This document shows positions 17,893 through 28,600 of a stretch of 64,000 bases of DNA, in pieces. Below the pieces are notes generated by a model, which was not told the origin of the DNA, did not search any database, and saw only the letters and a program-made list of their open reading frames with translations. Numbering within the stretch: position 1 is the first letter of the stretch; each line of letters opens with the position of its first letter. The DNA is from Chitinophaga sancti (GTDB taxonomy: Bacteria > Bacteroidota > Bacteroidia > Chitinophagales > Chitinophagaceae). The position numbers were made by a program, and so were the translations under genes. The DNA lies in NCBI RefSeq assembly GCF_034424315.1, contig NZ_CP139972.1:3844001-3908000 (forward strand), read 5' to 3'.

Positions 17893-19542
17893 TTATTTTA
17901 CTAACTCCCGTGCATTCTCCAGGGCAGCTGCTGTCGGTTTCTCTCCACTCATCATCTGTGCAATATGATTGATCCGCTCCTCCCTTGTCAACAATCGAAC
18001 ATTTGTTGTCACCTTGCCGGACTTCATATCTTTAAACACAAAATAATGCGCATCAGCCTTACCCGCAATCTGCGGCTGGTGTGTAATACAAATGATCTGG
18101 TGCCCCTTGGCCATCCCTTCCATGATGAAACTCACCTGACGGGCTGCCTCCCCAGAGATACCTGTATCTATCTCATCAAAGATCAGGGTAGGCAGTGCGA
18201 CTGACTGCGCGACCAGTGATTTGATGCACAGCATCAACCTGCTCAACTCACCACCTGAGGCCACTTTCCGGATAGGAGCAAAGTTGCCGCTCTTATTAGC
18301 ATCAAATAAGAATTCAATTGTATCCTGTCCGAAATGGTTCAGGGCACCTTTTACTATCGATGCCTTCAGCCTGGCGTTCGGCATACCAACCTGTGCCAGC
18401 AATGCGTTCACAGATTTCTCAAATGGTAAGGCAGCTTTTTCACGCGCAGCTGTTATTGCTGCGGCTTGTGCCTGCAATTTGCCCTGTAAGGTTTCCAGTT
18501 CTTTTTCCAGGCCTTCCAGTTTTTCGTCGAGGTTCAGCACCCCATCCACTTTCACTGTCAGCTCTTCCTGTATGACCAGCAGTTCAGAGGTAGTTTGTAC
18601 TGCATGTTTTTTCAGCAACCTGTAGCCAAGTGATAAACGCTCATTCAGGTGTTCCAGCCGTGCGCCATCTGTTTGTACCTGGTCATTCATATGCCCGATC
18701 TCGCTGGTAATGTCCTGGAGTTCTACATATGCTGATTGCAAACGTGCTGCGATGCCCGGGGCATCCTTGTGAAAGTTAGCCAGGCCCTGCACAGATGACT
18801 GAATCTGTTTCAGTTGCTGTAACAAGGGTTGTTCATCTTCCTTGAGCTGGAAGTAGACCCGGCTCAGGGTATTCCTGATTTCCTCTGCATGACTGAGTAC
18901 TTTTAGCTCTGCATCCAGTTCCTCAATTTCATTTGGTATGAAGTTGGCCTCTGTCAGTTCATCCAGCAGGAATTTATTATAATCAAGTTCTTTGTTCGCG
19001 TTGTTACGCAGGTCATGCAACTGTTTCAGCTCCCGCTGTACAGCTACATATCTACTATAACCCTGCTGGTATTGCTGCAGGGGGGCAGGCTGGTTTACCA
19101 ATGCATCCAGTACCTCTCTCTGAAAATCAGATTTTTCCAGTTCCAGGGTATCGAACTGCTGGTGCAGGTCTACCAGGTACTGACTTAGTTCGTGTAGCTG
19201 AGACAGGTTAACCGGGGTATCATTGATGAATGCACGCGACTTACCGGCGGTACTGATCTCGCGGCGAATGATCAGCTGATCTTCCAGGTCCAGTTCATGT
19301 TGCTGGAAAAATTCTGCTACCTGCGACTTTTTCACCTTAAAATTTCCCTCTATTACACATTTGTTATCCTTGTTGTGCAATACTCCCGGATCTGCACGTT
19401 CGCCAAGTATCAATGACAATGCGCCCAGCAGAATAGATTTACCTGCACCCGTTTCCCCCGTTATAACATTCAGGCTCCCGGCAAAATCTACTTCCAGCTG
19501 TTCAATAATAGCGTAGTTCTTAATTGTTAGTTTTTGTAGCAT
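17893..19542 (-). CDS. recN: DNA repair protein RecN
   Basis: 549 residues, standard for RecN. MLQKLTIKNYAIIEQLEVDF opens the protein, with Walker A ITGETGAGKSILLGAL at about 28-43, a long central coiled coil (about 150-370), the ABC signature region KVASGGELSRLMLCIKSL, and Walker B PTLIFDEIDTGISGEAA. RecN is an SMC-like ATPase that acts early in repair of double-strand breaks by recombination. It is monocistronic. It has a terminator directly after it, and a near-match to the TAnnTTTG element (one spacer base short) upstream. Confidence 0.95.
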   Translation of the reverse strand: MLQKLTIKNYAIIEQLEVDFAGSLNVITGETGAGKSILLGALSLILGERADPGVLHNKDNKCVIEGNFKVKKSQVAEFFQQHELDLEDQLIIRREISTAGKSRAFINDTPVNLSQLHELSQYLVDLHQQFDTLELEKSDFQREVLDALVNQPAPLQQYQQGYSRYVAVQRELKQLHDLRNNANKELDYNKFLLDELTEANFIPNEIEELDAELKVLSHAEEIRNTLSRVYFQLKEDEQPLLQQLKQIQSSVQGLANFHKDAPGIAARLQSAYVELQDITSEIGHMNDQVQTDGARLEHLNERLSLGYRLLKKHAVQTTSELLVIQEELTVKVDGVLNLDEKLEGLEKELETLQGKLQAQAAAITAAREKAALPFEKSVNALLAQVGMPNARLKASIVKGALNHFGQDTIEFLFDANKSGNFAPIRKVASGGELSRLMLCIKSLVAQSVALPTLIFDEIDTGISGEAARQVSFIMEGMAKGHQIICITHQPQIAGKADAHYFVFKDMKSGKVTTNVRLLTREERINHIAQMMSGEKPTAAALENARELVK

Positions 19543-19602
19543 ATGGGAAAATATTCCGCAAATTAAATTTCACATTACGAACTGTATCTGCGTAGCGAAC
19601 CC

Positions 19603-21090
19603 TCAACCTCCGTTCAATCGCTGAATTCCGGCCTTGGCACGCTGATCCAGTGAGTTCTTATAATCATGTCCTTTCATGTCCAGACAAGCCTGATAACATT
19701 GCTGGGCTTTCACCTTATCTTTCCTCTTTTCATAAATATAACCCATTTGCAGGGATGCTCTTGCAGCAAAATATTCAGGTCTGTTGGCGCCTGATTTTAC
19801 GGTGACATCGTACATGGCAATAGCACTATCATCCATACCCATTGCATCGTAGATCCTTCCCAGTCTATAGGCATATTCCAGCTTATCTTCCATACGGCCA
19901 TAGTCTGCTGCTTTCCTGGTCTGTAACATTTTCAGGGCTTCGTTAAAGAAACCTCCGTCACTGAGCAAACGGGCTTTCAATAATACGGGGTCTGGCCACT
20001 TACCGCTTTTAGCATCTTTGAGAGCTTGTTTATCGGCATCGGTTTCCGTATTCCCCCTGGTCAGGATCTGTGCCCTGTATCTATTGGCAGCATCCATGTT
20101 ACCATGCAGGTAATAGTACCAGCTAAGCCGCTGGAGGCATTCCTTGAGATAGAATCTGCCTCTGAAGTTGTCGGTAAAACGCTGGAGGTACACATTAGCA
20201 TCATCATCCTGCCTGTCCAGTTTCAGAACTCCCCACAGGTAATTATTGTATTTGATATCCAGGTAGCCGCCGCTCTCACTTCTTTCTGAAAGGGTTTTGA
20301 TACCCAGTGCTGCTTTCTGGTTGTTCATGGCAATATTTGCTACCATGAGGGCAAAAAGGTAATTATTTTTCGTGTCCAGCTGATGTTTGTGGATGAATAT
20401 CCAGACATCGTCCGGTTTGTTTTCAATGAACAGTTTCAGGTAGCAAAAATAATAAGAAGCTTCGGGCCGGAATATTAAGGCTACATCATTATTACTTTCG
20501 GCGGCTTGTTGTACCTGCCGCATACCTTCCCGGATATTACCTTTCATCCCCAGGATATTAGAAATCCAGCGATAGCCCTCGGGGATGGTGCCGAATACGG
20601 CCTGCAGGGCACCAATCATCATCGTGTTTGGCTGGAACTGGGGAAATTTGCGCTGGTTGTCTTTGAACTGTACAAAGGCTTTCCTGATTTCCCACACGGC
20701 ATCCCACTTTTCGCTGAACTTAATGCGGATCATGGCCCACTGAAAGCGGATCACAGCCTGGGTATACAGGTAGTAGGGACTATTCTCAGGCCCCGATGCC
20801 AGGATGTCCAGGCGCTGATCGCGCAGGTCTTTTCTTTTTGAGTAGACTGCAGGATCTTCATTGAAAAAGAGGTTGAAAAAGTCGATATAATTTTCGAGAA
20901 AGTAAGGTATGAGGTTATCGGGATGTTCCTTTTTTTCGGCTTCCAGCAGGGCGGTACCTGCATTTACCTTTAATTGCATAATGGCATCATAGGCTTGCTG
21001 GCAGCGGGGATTAAAGTCATATACTTTTTGCCGGGCTACAGCAGGGAACATAAGGGCGAATAACACTCCTAACAGGAATACGGTACGCAT
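19603..21090 (-). CDS. Exported TPR-repeat protein of unknown function
   Basis: 495 residues. Signal peptide MRTVFLLGVLFALMFPAVAR, then helical repeats: AYDAIMQLKVNAGTALLEAE near the N-terminus and canonical TPR pairs at the C-terminus (YRLGRIYDAMGMDDSAIAMYD, SLQMGYIYEKRKDKVKAQQCY). The central part resembles the fold of long TPR scaffolds. It is conserved in general form in Bacteroidota but I know of no function. It sits 60 bases upstream of recN on the same strand, so a shared transcript is possible. It has its own near-leaderless promoter. Confidence 0.72.
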   Translation of the reverse strand: MRTVFLLGVLFALMFPAVARQKVYDFNPRCQQAYDAIMQLKVNAGTALLEAEKKEHPDNLIPYFLENYIDFFNLFFNEDPAVYSKRKDLRDQRLDILASGPENSPYYLYTQAVIRFQWAMIRIKFSEKWDAVWEIRKAFVQFKDNQRKFPQFQPNTMMIGALQAVFGTIPEGYRWISNILGMKGNIREGMRQVQQAAESNNDVALIFRPEASYYFCYLKLFIENKPDDVWIFIHKHQLDTKNNYLFALMVANIAMNNQKAALGIKTLSERSESGGYLDIKYNNYLWGVLKLDRQDDDANVYLQRFTDNFRGRFYLKECLQRLSWYYYLHGNMDAANRYRAQILTRGNTETDADKQALKDAKSGKWPDPVLLKARLLSDGGFFNEALKMLQTRKAADYGRMEDKLEYAYRLGRIYDAMGMDDSAIAMYDVTVKSGANRPEYFAARASLQMGYIYEKRKDKVKAQQCYQACLDMKGHDYKNSLDQRAKAGIQRLNGG

Positions 21091-21095
21091 GGAAA

Positions 21096-21103
21096 CAAAT
21101 ATA
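21096..21103 (-). promoter_or_regulatory. Promoter -7 element for the TPR gene
   Basis: TATATTTG on the minus strand, five bases before the ATG at 21090. A TTG lies 23 bases further upstream (21127-21129). The transcript would be practically leaderless. Confidence 0.6.
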
Positions 21104-21156
21104 TTTACAAACTGCCGGCTTTACGTCAAATTCCAAACCAAAAATGCCTGCAAATG

Positions 21157-21189
21157 AAAAAAGGTTGTACCAAATGATACAACCCTTTT
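21157..21189 (-). terminator. Terminator of the nif3-like/zinc-ribbon operon
   Basis: GGTTGTA and TACAACC with an 8-base loop, and a run of six T when read on the minus strand. Confidence 0.8.
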
Positions 21190-21216
21190 CAAAATTATTT
21201 CTGGTATTACTAATGC

Positions 21217-21972
21217 TTAAATAGTAACTGTTGCTTCCAGATCATTGTCTACCAGCACGCGACCGCAATGCTCGCAGATAATGATTTTCTTCCGCTGACG
21301 GATTTCCGCCTGACGCTGAGGAGGGATTGCATTAAAGCAACCACCGCAGGAATCACGTACCACGGTGGCAACTGCCAGACCGTTACGATAGTTCTTACGG
21401 ATCTTTTCGTAAGCCTGTAGCAAGCGAGGCTCTACCTTAGCACGAGCTTCATCGCTCTGCTTACGGAAAGCTTTCTCTTCTTTTTCAGTTTCACCGATGA
21501 TCTTTTCCAGTTCACCTTTCTTGTGCTTCAGGTTCGCTTCTTTATCACCAATGGTTCTCTTTGCGGACTCCAGGGAACGGCTCTTGTCCTTTACCTCGTC
21601 GTTTGCATCGCGAATGTGTTTCTCAGCCAGCTTGATTTCCAGAGACTGCATTTCCAGTTCTTTGGTGATAGCTTCGAACTCACGGTTATTTTTTACGTTA
21701 TCCTGCTGCTTCTCGTATTTCTTAATCAGGGCTTCTGACTCCTTGATCTGATTTTTCTTGTTAGAAATGAAGTCCTGAATGCCACGGATTTCGTCTTCTA
21801 CATGAGACAGACGTGTATTTAATCCTTCGATCTCGTCTTCCAGATCTTTAACTTCCATCGGCAACTCCCCCTTCAACACCTGGATCTCATCCAGTCTGGA
21901 GTCCATCTTCTGTAGTCTAAGTACAGACACCAATTTTTCCTCTACGGAGTAATCTTTATTTACAGTAGCCAT
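21217..21972 (-). CDS. Coiled-coil protein with C-terminal C4 zinc ribbon (DUF164/CT398-like)
   Basis: 251 residues. Residues 30-180 form a long charged antiparallel coiled coil (VEDEIRGIQDFISNKKNQI, EKHIRDANDEVKDKSRSLE). The C-terminus carries a four-Cys zinc ribbon: SCGGCFNAIPPQ, then IIICEHCGRVLVDND. This is the layout of the CT398/HP0958 family, which in other phyla has been linked to sigma-54 or flagellar regulation. Whether that applies here is unknown. It starts nine bases after a Nif3-like gene, a pairing that recurs in Bacteroidota, so the two probably act in one process. Confidence 0.88.
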   Translation of the reverse strand: MATVNKDYSVEEKLVSVLRLQKMDSRLDEIQVLKGELPMEVKDLEDEIEGLNTRLSHVEDEIRGIQDFISNKKNQIKESEALIKKYEKQQDNVKNNREFEAITKELEMQSLEIKLAEKHIRDANDEVKDKSRSLESAKRTIGDKEANLKHKKGELEKIIGETEKEEKAFRKQSDEARAKVEPRLLQAYEKIRKNYRNGLAVATVVRDSCGGCFNAIPPQRQAEIRQRKKIIICEHCGRVLVDNDLEATVTI

Positions 21973-21981
21973 GTAATGTGT

Positions 21982-23076
21982 TTATAAATAATTTACCGGG
22001 TTTGTTCGAATGGTAGATTTAAGAGGCGCAAAATTAGGAAATTTTTCAGTCAATATATGAAAAAATAAGTCAACCGTAAACTGCTCGCTCTCGAAATGTC
22101 CAACATCCGCTATAACTATTTGATTTTCAGCGTCAAAAAACTCATGATATTTGAAGTCTGCCGAAATATAAGCGTCAGCTCCTGCCCCAATTGCTCTTTT
22201 CAGAAGGAAACTTCCGGCTCCTCCGCAAAGCGCTACCCGTTTCACCGGCTTACCCCTGAGAGGGGTATACCGAACGCAGCCGGTATCAAACTGCTGTTTC
22301 ACAAATTGCAGAAATTCCATCTCGTCCATTGGCGCTTCCAGCTCTCCTATCAATCCTGAACCTACCTGCGCATATTCATTTTCCAGTTTCACCACATCGT
22401 AGGCCACTTCTTCATAAGGATGACTGGCTATAAGTGCCTTGATCACATATTGTTCCAAATATAAGGGAAAAATAACCTCGACCTTCGTTTCTGCCTCAAT
22501 ATGACGGCTGCCAATTTCCCCAACATAAGGCTGGGTGCCTGCTCCGGCCTTAAAAGTTCCCTCCCCGGCTCCATTAAAGCTACATTCACTATATGCGCCA
22601 ATATGTCCGGCCCCGGCTGCAAATAATGCAGACCTGACCTTTTCGGCAGCTGCCTGCGGCACAAATGTGTATAATTTCCTTAATAATTCCTTTTTAGGGG
22701 CTAATACCCGGGTATTTTTCAGGCTCAGCCGCTGCCCCATCCTTTCACAAACCCCGTTCCTTACATTATCCAGGTTAGTATGGGCAGCATATATAGCGAT
22801 GTCATGCTTGATAGCTTTGATAGCTACCCGTTCCACACAATTATTACCATTAATCTTTTTCAGGCCTCCAAATACGATAGGGTGATGGGCCACTATCAGG
22901 TTACACCCCCTGGCAATAGCCTCGTCTACCACTGCTTCGGTTGTATCCAGGGAAAGCAGTACCCCGGTTACTTCCCAGTCACCATTGCCGAACAGCAAAC
23001 CTGCGTTATCGTAACTCTCCTGGTACTGTAATGGTGCAAATGCGGCAACAGCCGTTGTGATTTCTTTGATTTTCAT
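21982..23076 (-). CDS. Nif3-like dinuclear metal centre hexameric protein (YbgI/DUF34)
   Basis: 364 residues from the ATG at 23076 (three extra codons open upstream). MKIKEITTAVAAFAPLQYQESYDNAGL is the family N-terminus; IVAHHPIVFGGLKK and YAAHTNLDNVRNGVCERMG supply metal-binding His and Asp residues, and ISADFKYHEFFDAENQIVIADVGHFESE supplies the C-terminal metal ligands. This is the long form with an inserted PII-like domain in the middle (about 125-235). Some members are suggested GTP cyclohydrolase 1 type 2 homologues; the true activity is uncertain. First gene of a two-gene operon with the zinc-ribbon protein. Confidence 0.92.
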   Translation of the reverse strand: MKIKEITTAVAAFAPLQYQESYDNAGLLFGNGDWEVTGVLLSLDTTEAVVDEAIARGCNLIVAHHPIVFGGLKKINGNNCVERVAIKAIKHDIAIYAAHTNLDNVRNGVCERMGQRLSLKNTRVLAPKKELLRKLYTFVPQAAAEKVRSALFAAGAGHIGAYSECSFNGAGEGTFKAGAGTQPYVGEIGSRHIEAETKVEVIFPLYLEQYVIKALIASHPYEEVAYDVVKLENEYAQVGSGLIGELEAPMDEMEFLQFVKQQFDTGCVRYTPLRGKPVKRVALCGGAGSFLLKRAIGAGADAYISADFKYHEFFDAENQIVIADVGHFESEQFTVDLFFHILTEKFPNFAPLKSTIRTNPVNYL

Positions 23077-23126
23077 GACAAGCAAATATGATGGGAATTA
23101 TTTAAAATTGCAAAAAACTAAATGGC

Positions 23127-24635
23127 ATGATGACACAATCCTCGGGAGAATTGTACGCTTCGTACAAAACGAAAATGCAACAGATTGCTGATATACGCAA
23201 TGCTATTGCTGTATTGGGATGGGATCAGGAAACTCACCTGCCCGAAAAAGGAGCCGCCTTTCGGGGGCAGCAGATTACGACCCTCAGTACCCTCGCACAT
23301 GAATTATTTGTAGAAGACAAGCTGGGTGAATTACTGCAAGACCTGCATACCCGCCAGGACCTGGACATCATAGCTACAAAAAACGCTGCCCTCTCCCTGG
23401 AGGACTATGAAAAGAATAAAAAATACCCTGCCAGTTTTGTAGCGGAACTTTCTACCACTACCAATGAATGTTACCATGCATGGATCAAGGCCCGGAAGGC
23501 CAATGATTATAAGATCTTTGAACCCCTGCTGGCCAAAATGGTGGAACTTAAAAAACAGGAAGCAAACATACTGGGATACAATGGCCATCCCTACAATGCC
23601 CTGCTGAGTGAATATGAAAAAGGAGCTAATACTGCTATGCTGGATACCATCTTTGCTGATGTAAAATCCGCGCTGGCTCCCTTATTAAAACGAATCGAAT
23701 CCAAACCACAGGTAAATAAAGATTTTCTGCATCTGCATTATGACCGTAATCAACAATGGGAATTCGGCATCGAGATGCTGAAGGCCATGGGGTACGATAT
23801 GAATGCCGGCAGACAGGATATTTCTGAACATCCATTTACTACCAGTTTCAACCCACAGGATGTAAGGGTGACTACCCGGATCGACGAAAATGATTTTGGC
23901 AATATGACCTGGAGTTGTATCCACGAAGGTGGGCATGCGCTTTATGAACAGGGCCTTCCGGTAGATAATTACGGTTTACCCTGCGGCGAAGCAGCCAGTT
24001 TAGGAATTCATGAATCACAGTCAAGGCTATGGGAAAATAATGTAGGTCGCAGCCTCCCTTTCTGGCAGCATCACTATGCAGCTTTGCAGGCACGCTTTCC
24101 TGGTAACCTGCAAAATGTATCGTTGGATGAATTCTATAAAGCGATCAACCAGGTAAAACCATCCCTGATCCGTACAGAAGCTGATGAACTGACTTATCAT
24201 TTTCATGTAATGATCCGATATGAAATTGAGAAGGGATTACTGGACGGTACTTACACTACGAAAGACTTAAATGAAGTATGGAATAAGTACTACCGTGAAT
24301 ACCTGCACGTAGATGTACCCGATGATAATCAAGGCGTATTGCAGGACATTCACTGGTCACATGGTAGCTTTGGGTATTTCCCCACTTACTCACTGGGTAG
24401 CTTGTATGCCGCACAGTTTTTTATTGCTGCGCAAAATCAGATTCCGGGATTGACCGAGCAGATCTCCCAGGGAGATTATAAACAATTACTCACCTGGTTG
24501 CGTGATGAGATTCATCATCATGGAAGGTATTATACCAGTAATGAATTGTGTGCAAAGGTTACCGGGGAGCCGCTGGCCTTCAAGCATTTCCTGGATTATG
24601 CGACGGAGAAGTATCATCATATTTACCAGGTGTAG
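23127..24635 (+). CDS. Carboxypeptidase Taq (M32 family metallopeptidase)
   Basis: 502 residues, the usual M32 length. The zinc motif HEXXH appears as WSCIHEGGHALYEQG, followed by GEAASLGIHESQSRLWENNVGRS, which contains the downstream Glu ligand (HESQSR). ALYRxY-type helices and the C-terminal WLRDEIHHHGRYY complete the pattern. It removes C-terminal amino acids from peptides in the cytoplasm; no signal peptide is seen. Two Met codons in a row (23127 and 23130) leave the exact start open. It is divergent from nif3 with only 50 bases between starts. Confidence 0.95.
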   Translation: MMTQSSGELYASYKTKMQQIADIRNAIAVLGWDQETHLPEKGAAFRGQQITTLSTLAHELFVEDKLGELLQDLHTRQDLDIIATKNAALSLEDYEKNKKYPASFVAELSTTTNECYHAWIKARKANDYKIFEPLLAKMVELKKQEANILGYNGHPYNALLSEYEKGANTAMLDTIFADVKSALAPLLKRIESKPQVNKDFLHLHYDRNQQWEFGIEMLKAMGYDMNAGRQDISEHPFTTSFNPQDVRVTTRIDENDFGNMTWSCIHEGGHALYEQGLPVDNYGLPCGEAASLGIHESQSRLWENNVGRSLPFWQHHYAALQARFPGNLQNVSLDEFYKAINQVKPSLIRTEADELTYHFHVMIRYEIEKGLLDGTYTTKDLNEVWNKYYREYLHVDVPDDNQGVLQDIHWSHGSFGYFPTYSLGSLYAAQFFIAAQNQIPGLTEQISQGDYKQLLTWLRDEIHHHGRYYTSNELCAKVTGEPLAFKHFLDYATEKYHHIYQV

Positions 24636-24656
24636 TAAGAAAAAGAAGTTTTTTTA

Positions 24657-24714
24657 CCATTATCCAAACAAAAAGCTTTTGCCAGTTGGCAAAAGCTTTT
24701 TGTTTGGATAATGG
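24657..24714. terminator. Bidirectional terminator with 27-bp perfect stem
   Basis: The arm at 24657-24683 is the exact reverse complement of 24688-24714, with the 4-base loop AGTT. T runs lie within both arms. It separates the convergent carboxypeptidase and rhodanese-thioredoxin genes. Confidence 0.88.
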
Positions 24715-24790
24715 CTTGCTGGTATAGGGATACGGTCCAGCTAATAGCATTTAAAAAAATTCAATTGGCCTCGGCTTGCCACGGATGACA

Positions 24791-25453
24791 TTAGTTTAAT
24801 TCTACAACGCCTGTTTTTCTCCAGACTTCCTGCCCTTCCTTGTACAGGATAAATGTAGGTAAGGTAGTAGCACCCAGTGTTTTAATCACGTTAGTATCTT
24901 TGCTACCATCTACTTTTAACAGTTTTATACCGGCATGTGCTTTTAAGTAAGCAGCTACTGCAGGTTCCATCTTTTGACAAGGAGGACACCAGTCAGCGCC
25001 GATTTCAATTAACACATCTCCTTCTGATATCTTACCGGTAAAGTCGATCAGGGTAAGCTGCGGAAGGTTGTTGCCACCTTCTACTGCGAGCCCCGCCCCT
25101 TTCCAGGCTGCGATACCGCCATCCAGTTCTACTACATTCGTGAATCCTTTTTCGCGCATCTGCTTTGCTGCACCAGCTGCACGAGGTCCACTCAGGCAAT
25201 AAATGTATACCGGCTGTTCCTTGTTTAAGTACTTTATTCTTTCATTAAATTCTTCTTCGCGGGCATAATCAGCCTGCATAGCATGTGGCAGGTGCCCAGC
25301 ACTATATTCTGCCAAGGTACGTACATCAAATACCTGTACTCCCGATTGTTTAATTCCTGTCTGAAAAACCTCAGGTTTTACCACATTGTTATTTTGTGCA
25401 AACACGGCAGTACTCATACATAAAAGGAAAATGCACATAATAAACTTACACAT
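24791..25453 (-). CDS. Exported rhodanese-thioredoxin fusion protein
   Basis: 220 residues from the ATG at 25453, chosen because it gives a clean signal peptide (MCKFIMCIFLLCMSTAVFAQ); the frame is open to 25546. A rhodanese domain occupies about 28-118, with the persulfide Cys in YIYCLSGPRAAG. A thioredoxin domain follows (about 125-220) with active site GADWCPPCQKMEP and the cis-Pro in ATTLPTFILY. The fusion in the periplasm suggests a role in thiol/sulfane sulfur handling or oxidative folding. It is convergent with the carboxypeptidase gene. Confidence 0.88.
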   Translation of the reverse strand: MCKFIMCIFLLCMSTAVFAQNNNVVKPEVFQTGIKQSGVQVFDVRTLAEYSAGHLPHAMQADYAREEEFNERIKYLNKEQPVYIYCLSGPRAAGAAKQMREKGFTNVVELDGGIAAWKGAGLAVEGGNNLPQLTLIDFTGKISEGDVLIEIGADWCPPCQKMEPAVAAYLKAHAGIKLLKVDGSKDTNVIKTLGATTLPTFILYKEGQEVWRKTGVVELN

Positions 25454-25561
25454 CGTAAATTTGCCGTATATTGTTGAGCTTGTGCCAACAGATAAAGCTG
25501 GAATAACTTTTGTGTAATTTTCTTTTCTACTCTGAACCATTAACAATTTGTTTACGTTTAC

Positions 25562-25593
25562 TTAACGTGAAATCTAAGCCAGACTTACGTTAA
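25562..25593. other. Dyad upstream of the first PKD adhesin
   Basis: TTAACGT (25562-25568) and ACGTTAA (25587-25593) with an 18-base spacer, in the divergent region between the rhodanese and adhesin genes. A possible operator; no direct evidence. Confidence 0.3.
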
Positions 25594-25663
25594 AAAATTG
25601 AACCTTTATTTTTAAAACCTATGCTACTGTCGAAAGCCGAACGACATTAGCCATATCCGGAGA

Positions 25664-28600
25664 ATGAAACACCAACGCCTAAGCCTTTTTGTACGCACCT
25701 GGTATGCCGCTGCATACACCTGTGTGATGATCCTGCTCTCTGCCGTCAGCGTACAGGCCCAAAACACAGCAGCATTTACTGCTGATAATTTTACAGGATG
25801 CGGTACTGCCTATGTACAATTTATTAATCAATCAACCTCAGGAGCCTCAGCGTCCTGGGATTTTGGAGATGGAGGAGCGAAATCGACCCTCTGGAACCCC
25901 ACGCGTTCCTTCACTAAACCTGGCACATACACTGTAACTCTTACAGTTACGTTTACCAATGGTACTACGGGAACCGCTACCCACACTGTAAATGTATATA
26001 AAAAACCAACAGCACAGTTTACCACTGATGTAACGAGTGGTTGTACACCTCTGCCAGTGAAGTTTACTGACCAGTCTACCGCCGGTGATGGTACTATCAG
26101 CAGTGTGAACTGGGATTTCGGGGATGGTAATGGAGGTACCGGTACGACTGCCAACTATACTTATACGATAGGTGGTGACTATGCTGCCAGTGCAATTGTA
26201 ACTAATAGTTATGGCTGTACGAACAGTAATTCCCAGATCATTCATGCAAAAGCTACCCCCATTCCGGCCTTTACCAGCAATACCCAGGGAAGCTGTAAGG
26301 CTCCACTCACCGTCAACTTTACTAATGGTACTACGATCAATACTACCGGCAACCCGGGTATTACCTACCTCTGGGATTTCGGAGATGGTAGTACGAGTAC
26401 TGACCTGAACCCTATTCATACATACACTGCAGAAGGTAATTATACTGTAACACTAACAGCGACATCAGCTGACGGATGTTCAAAAACACTCACACAAACG
26501 GAATATATCAAGATCGCGGCAATTGCAGCAGACTTTACTATTTCGGAGAGTCTTTGTAAGGGTACTACTCTTCATTTTGTGAATACTACTCAGCCTGCTC
26601 CGCAGAGCGCAACCTGGACTTTTTCTGACGGTGATGTACAAAATTCCGTTGACGCAGTCAAGACTTTTGGCGCTGCAGGTACCTACTCTGTCACCTTACA
26701 GGCATTGACACAGGATGGTTGTCAGGCAAACGTAACGAGGAGTTTTACGATCTCTGATATTCCCACAGCGAGTATTGGTGTAACACCTACCACTGCCTGT
26801 ACTGTTCCTGCTACTTTTAATTTTACGGGTTTGACAACAGGTGCTACTGCCTGGAAATGGAATTTTAATGATGGTGGCTCTTCTGCTGTACAGAACGTAA
26901 GCCACCAGTATAATGCTGAAGGCACCTATACTGTGACCCTGACTGCCAGCAATGCAGCCGGTTGCGCAGCCAATGCCGTCACGACTGTTGCAGTTAAGAA
27001 ACCTATCCTGAGTATAGATGGTTTACCCAATGGTTGTGTGCCCCTGGAAGATAAATTCACGCCCATCGTAGCTACTGCTGATCCGGTAATAAGTTGGTCA
27101 TGGAACTTTGGGGATGGTACCACCTCTACCGATAAAGTACCTACTCATATTTTCACAAAGGCAGGCAATTATATTGTCACCTTAACGATTACTACGCAGG
27201 GAGGTTGTATGCAGACAGCTACCTTCCCGGTACAGGTAGGAGATCCTGTAGATGTGGAGTTCACTGTGGATAGGACCACTGGTTGTCAGCCGACCGTTTT
27301 CCAGTTTACCAATCAATCTAATCCGAGGGGTACTTCCTGGGAATGGACTTTTGAAGAAACTAACGGCAACGGTTCTTCTACGCTCGAAAATCCAACTTAT
27401 GTATGGAGCACGATCGGCACTCATACCGTAATCCTTACGGTAATCAACAATGGTTGTCGCCAGACGCTGACCAAAACTGACCTGATTACAATCAATCCGC
27501 CTGCAGCAGCATTTACGGTTAATACACCTGATTGTAGCAATTTATTTCAGCGTTCTTTCACCGACAAATCAGACTTTGGTGCAAGTACAACCAAGATTTG
27601 GAACTGGGATTTCGGTGATAGCCAGACTTCTAACGTTCAAAACCCCACACACGTTTACGCCGCAGGGGGTACATATACAGTTACCCTCACAGTGGATAAT
27701 GGCAGCTGTCAGTCTGTGTTCAAAACTACCATAACAATTGTCAACGAAAGTCCAAAGATCTATGCGAATCCGACTACTCTCTGTAAAAATGGTAGTGTAA
27801 CGTTTTCCATGGATCCAATGATTGCCAATCATTTCTCCAGCTTCCAGTGGAAATTTGGAGATGGCGCTACTTCCACAACGGGGGCACAGGGGCCAGCTAC
27901 CCATGAGTATAATGCTCCTGGTGATTATGTGGCAAGCATGGTAGCTACAGATGTATTTGGTTGTTTGCATCCTTCTAATTCCATTCCTATTACAGTGAAT
28001 GGTGCAAATGCGAAGTTCTCTATCGAGACTAAGCAGTGTAAAGGCATCGCGATCACCTTCACAGATCAGTCAACGACCAAAACAGGAAATACAATTGTAT
28101 CCTGGACATGGGATTACGGAGACGGCAGTACCCCGGAAGTATTTACGACTGCTACACCTACTGTAACGCATACTTATACCTCGATCAACAATTACCCGGT
28201 GACCCTCACCGTAAAGGATAATACAGGGTGTGAAGACAGTTATACTGCAACTGCCCGTGTTGCAAATATTATCGCAGCATTTGGCGGTCCGGATAGTATT
28301 GCCTGTCTGAATACTCCTTATCAGTTTTCCAATTCTTCTATCACCACACCACTTACTTACCAGTGGAATTTCGGTGATGGTACGACCAGTACAGATGCTA
28401 CACCAGCACATACTTATACTGCGCCTGGTAAGTATACTGTATCATTGATGATAGAAGGTACTACTGGTTGCCGGGATACGATTACTACTGTAGACTACCT
28501 GCGTGTCCCTAATCCGATTGCAGACTTCAGCTACCCTGCTGTGGCTGCGGATGTATGTCCACCGGTGAAGATCCAGTTTACCAACCTTTCTTCTGATTAT

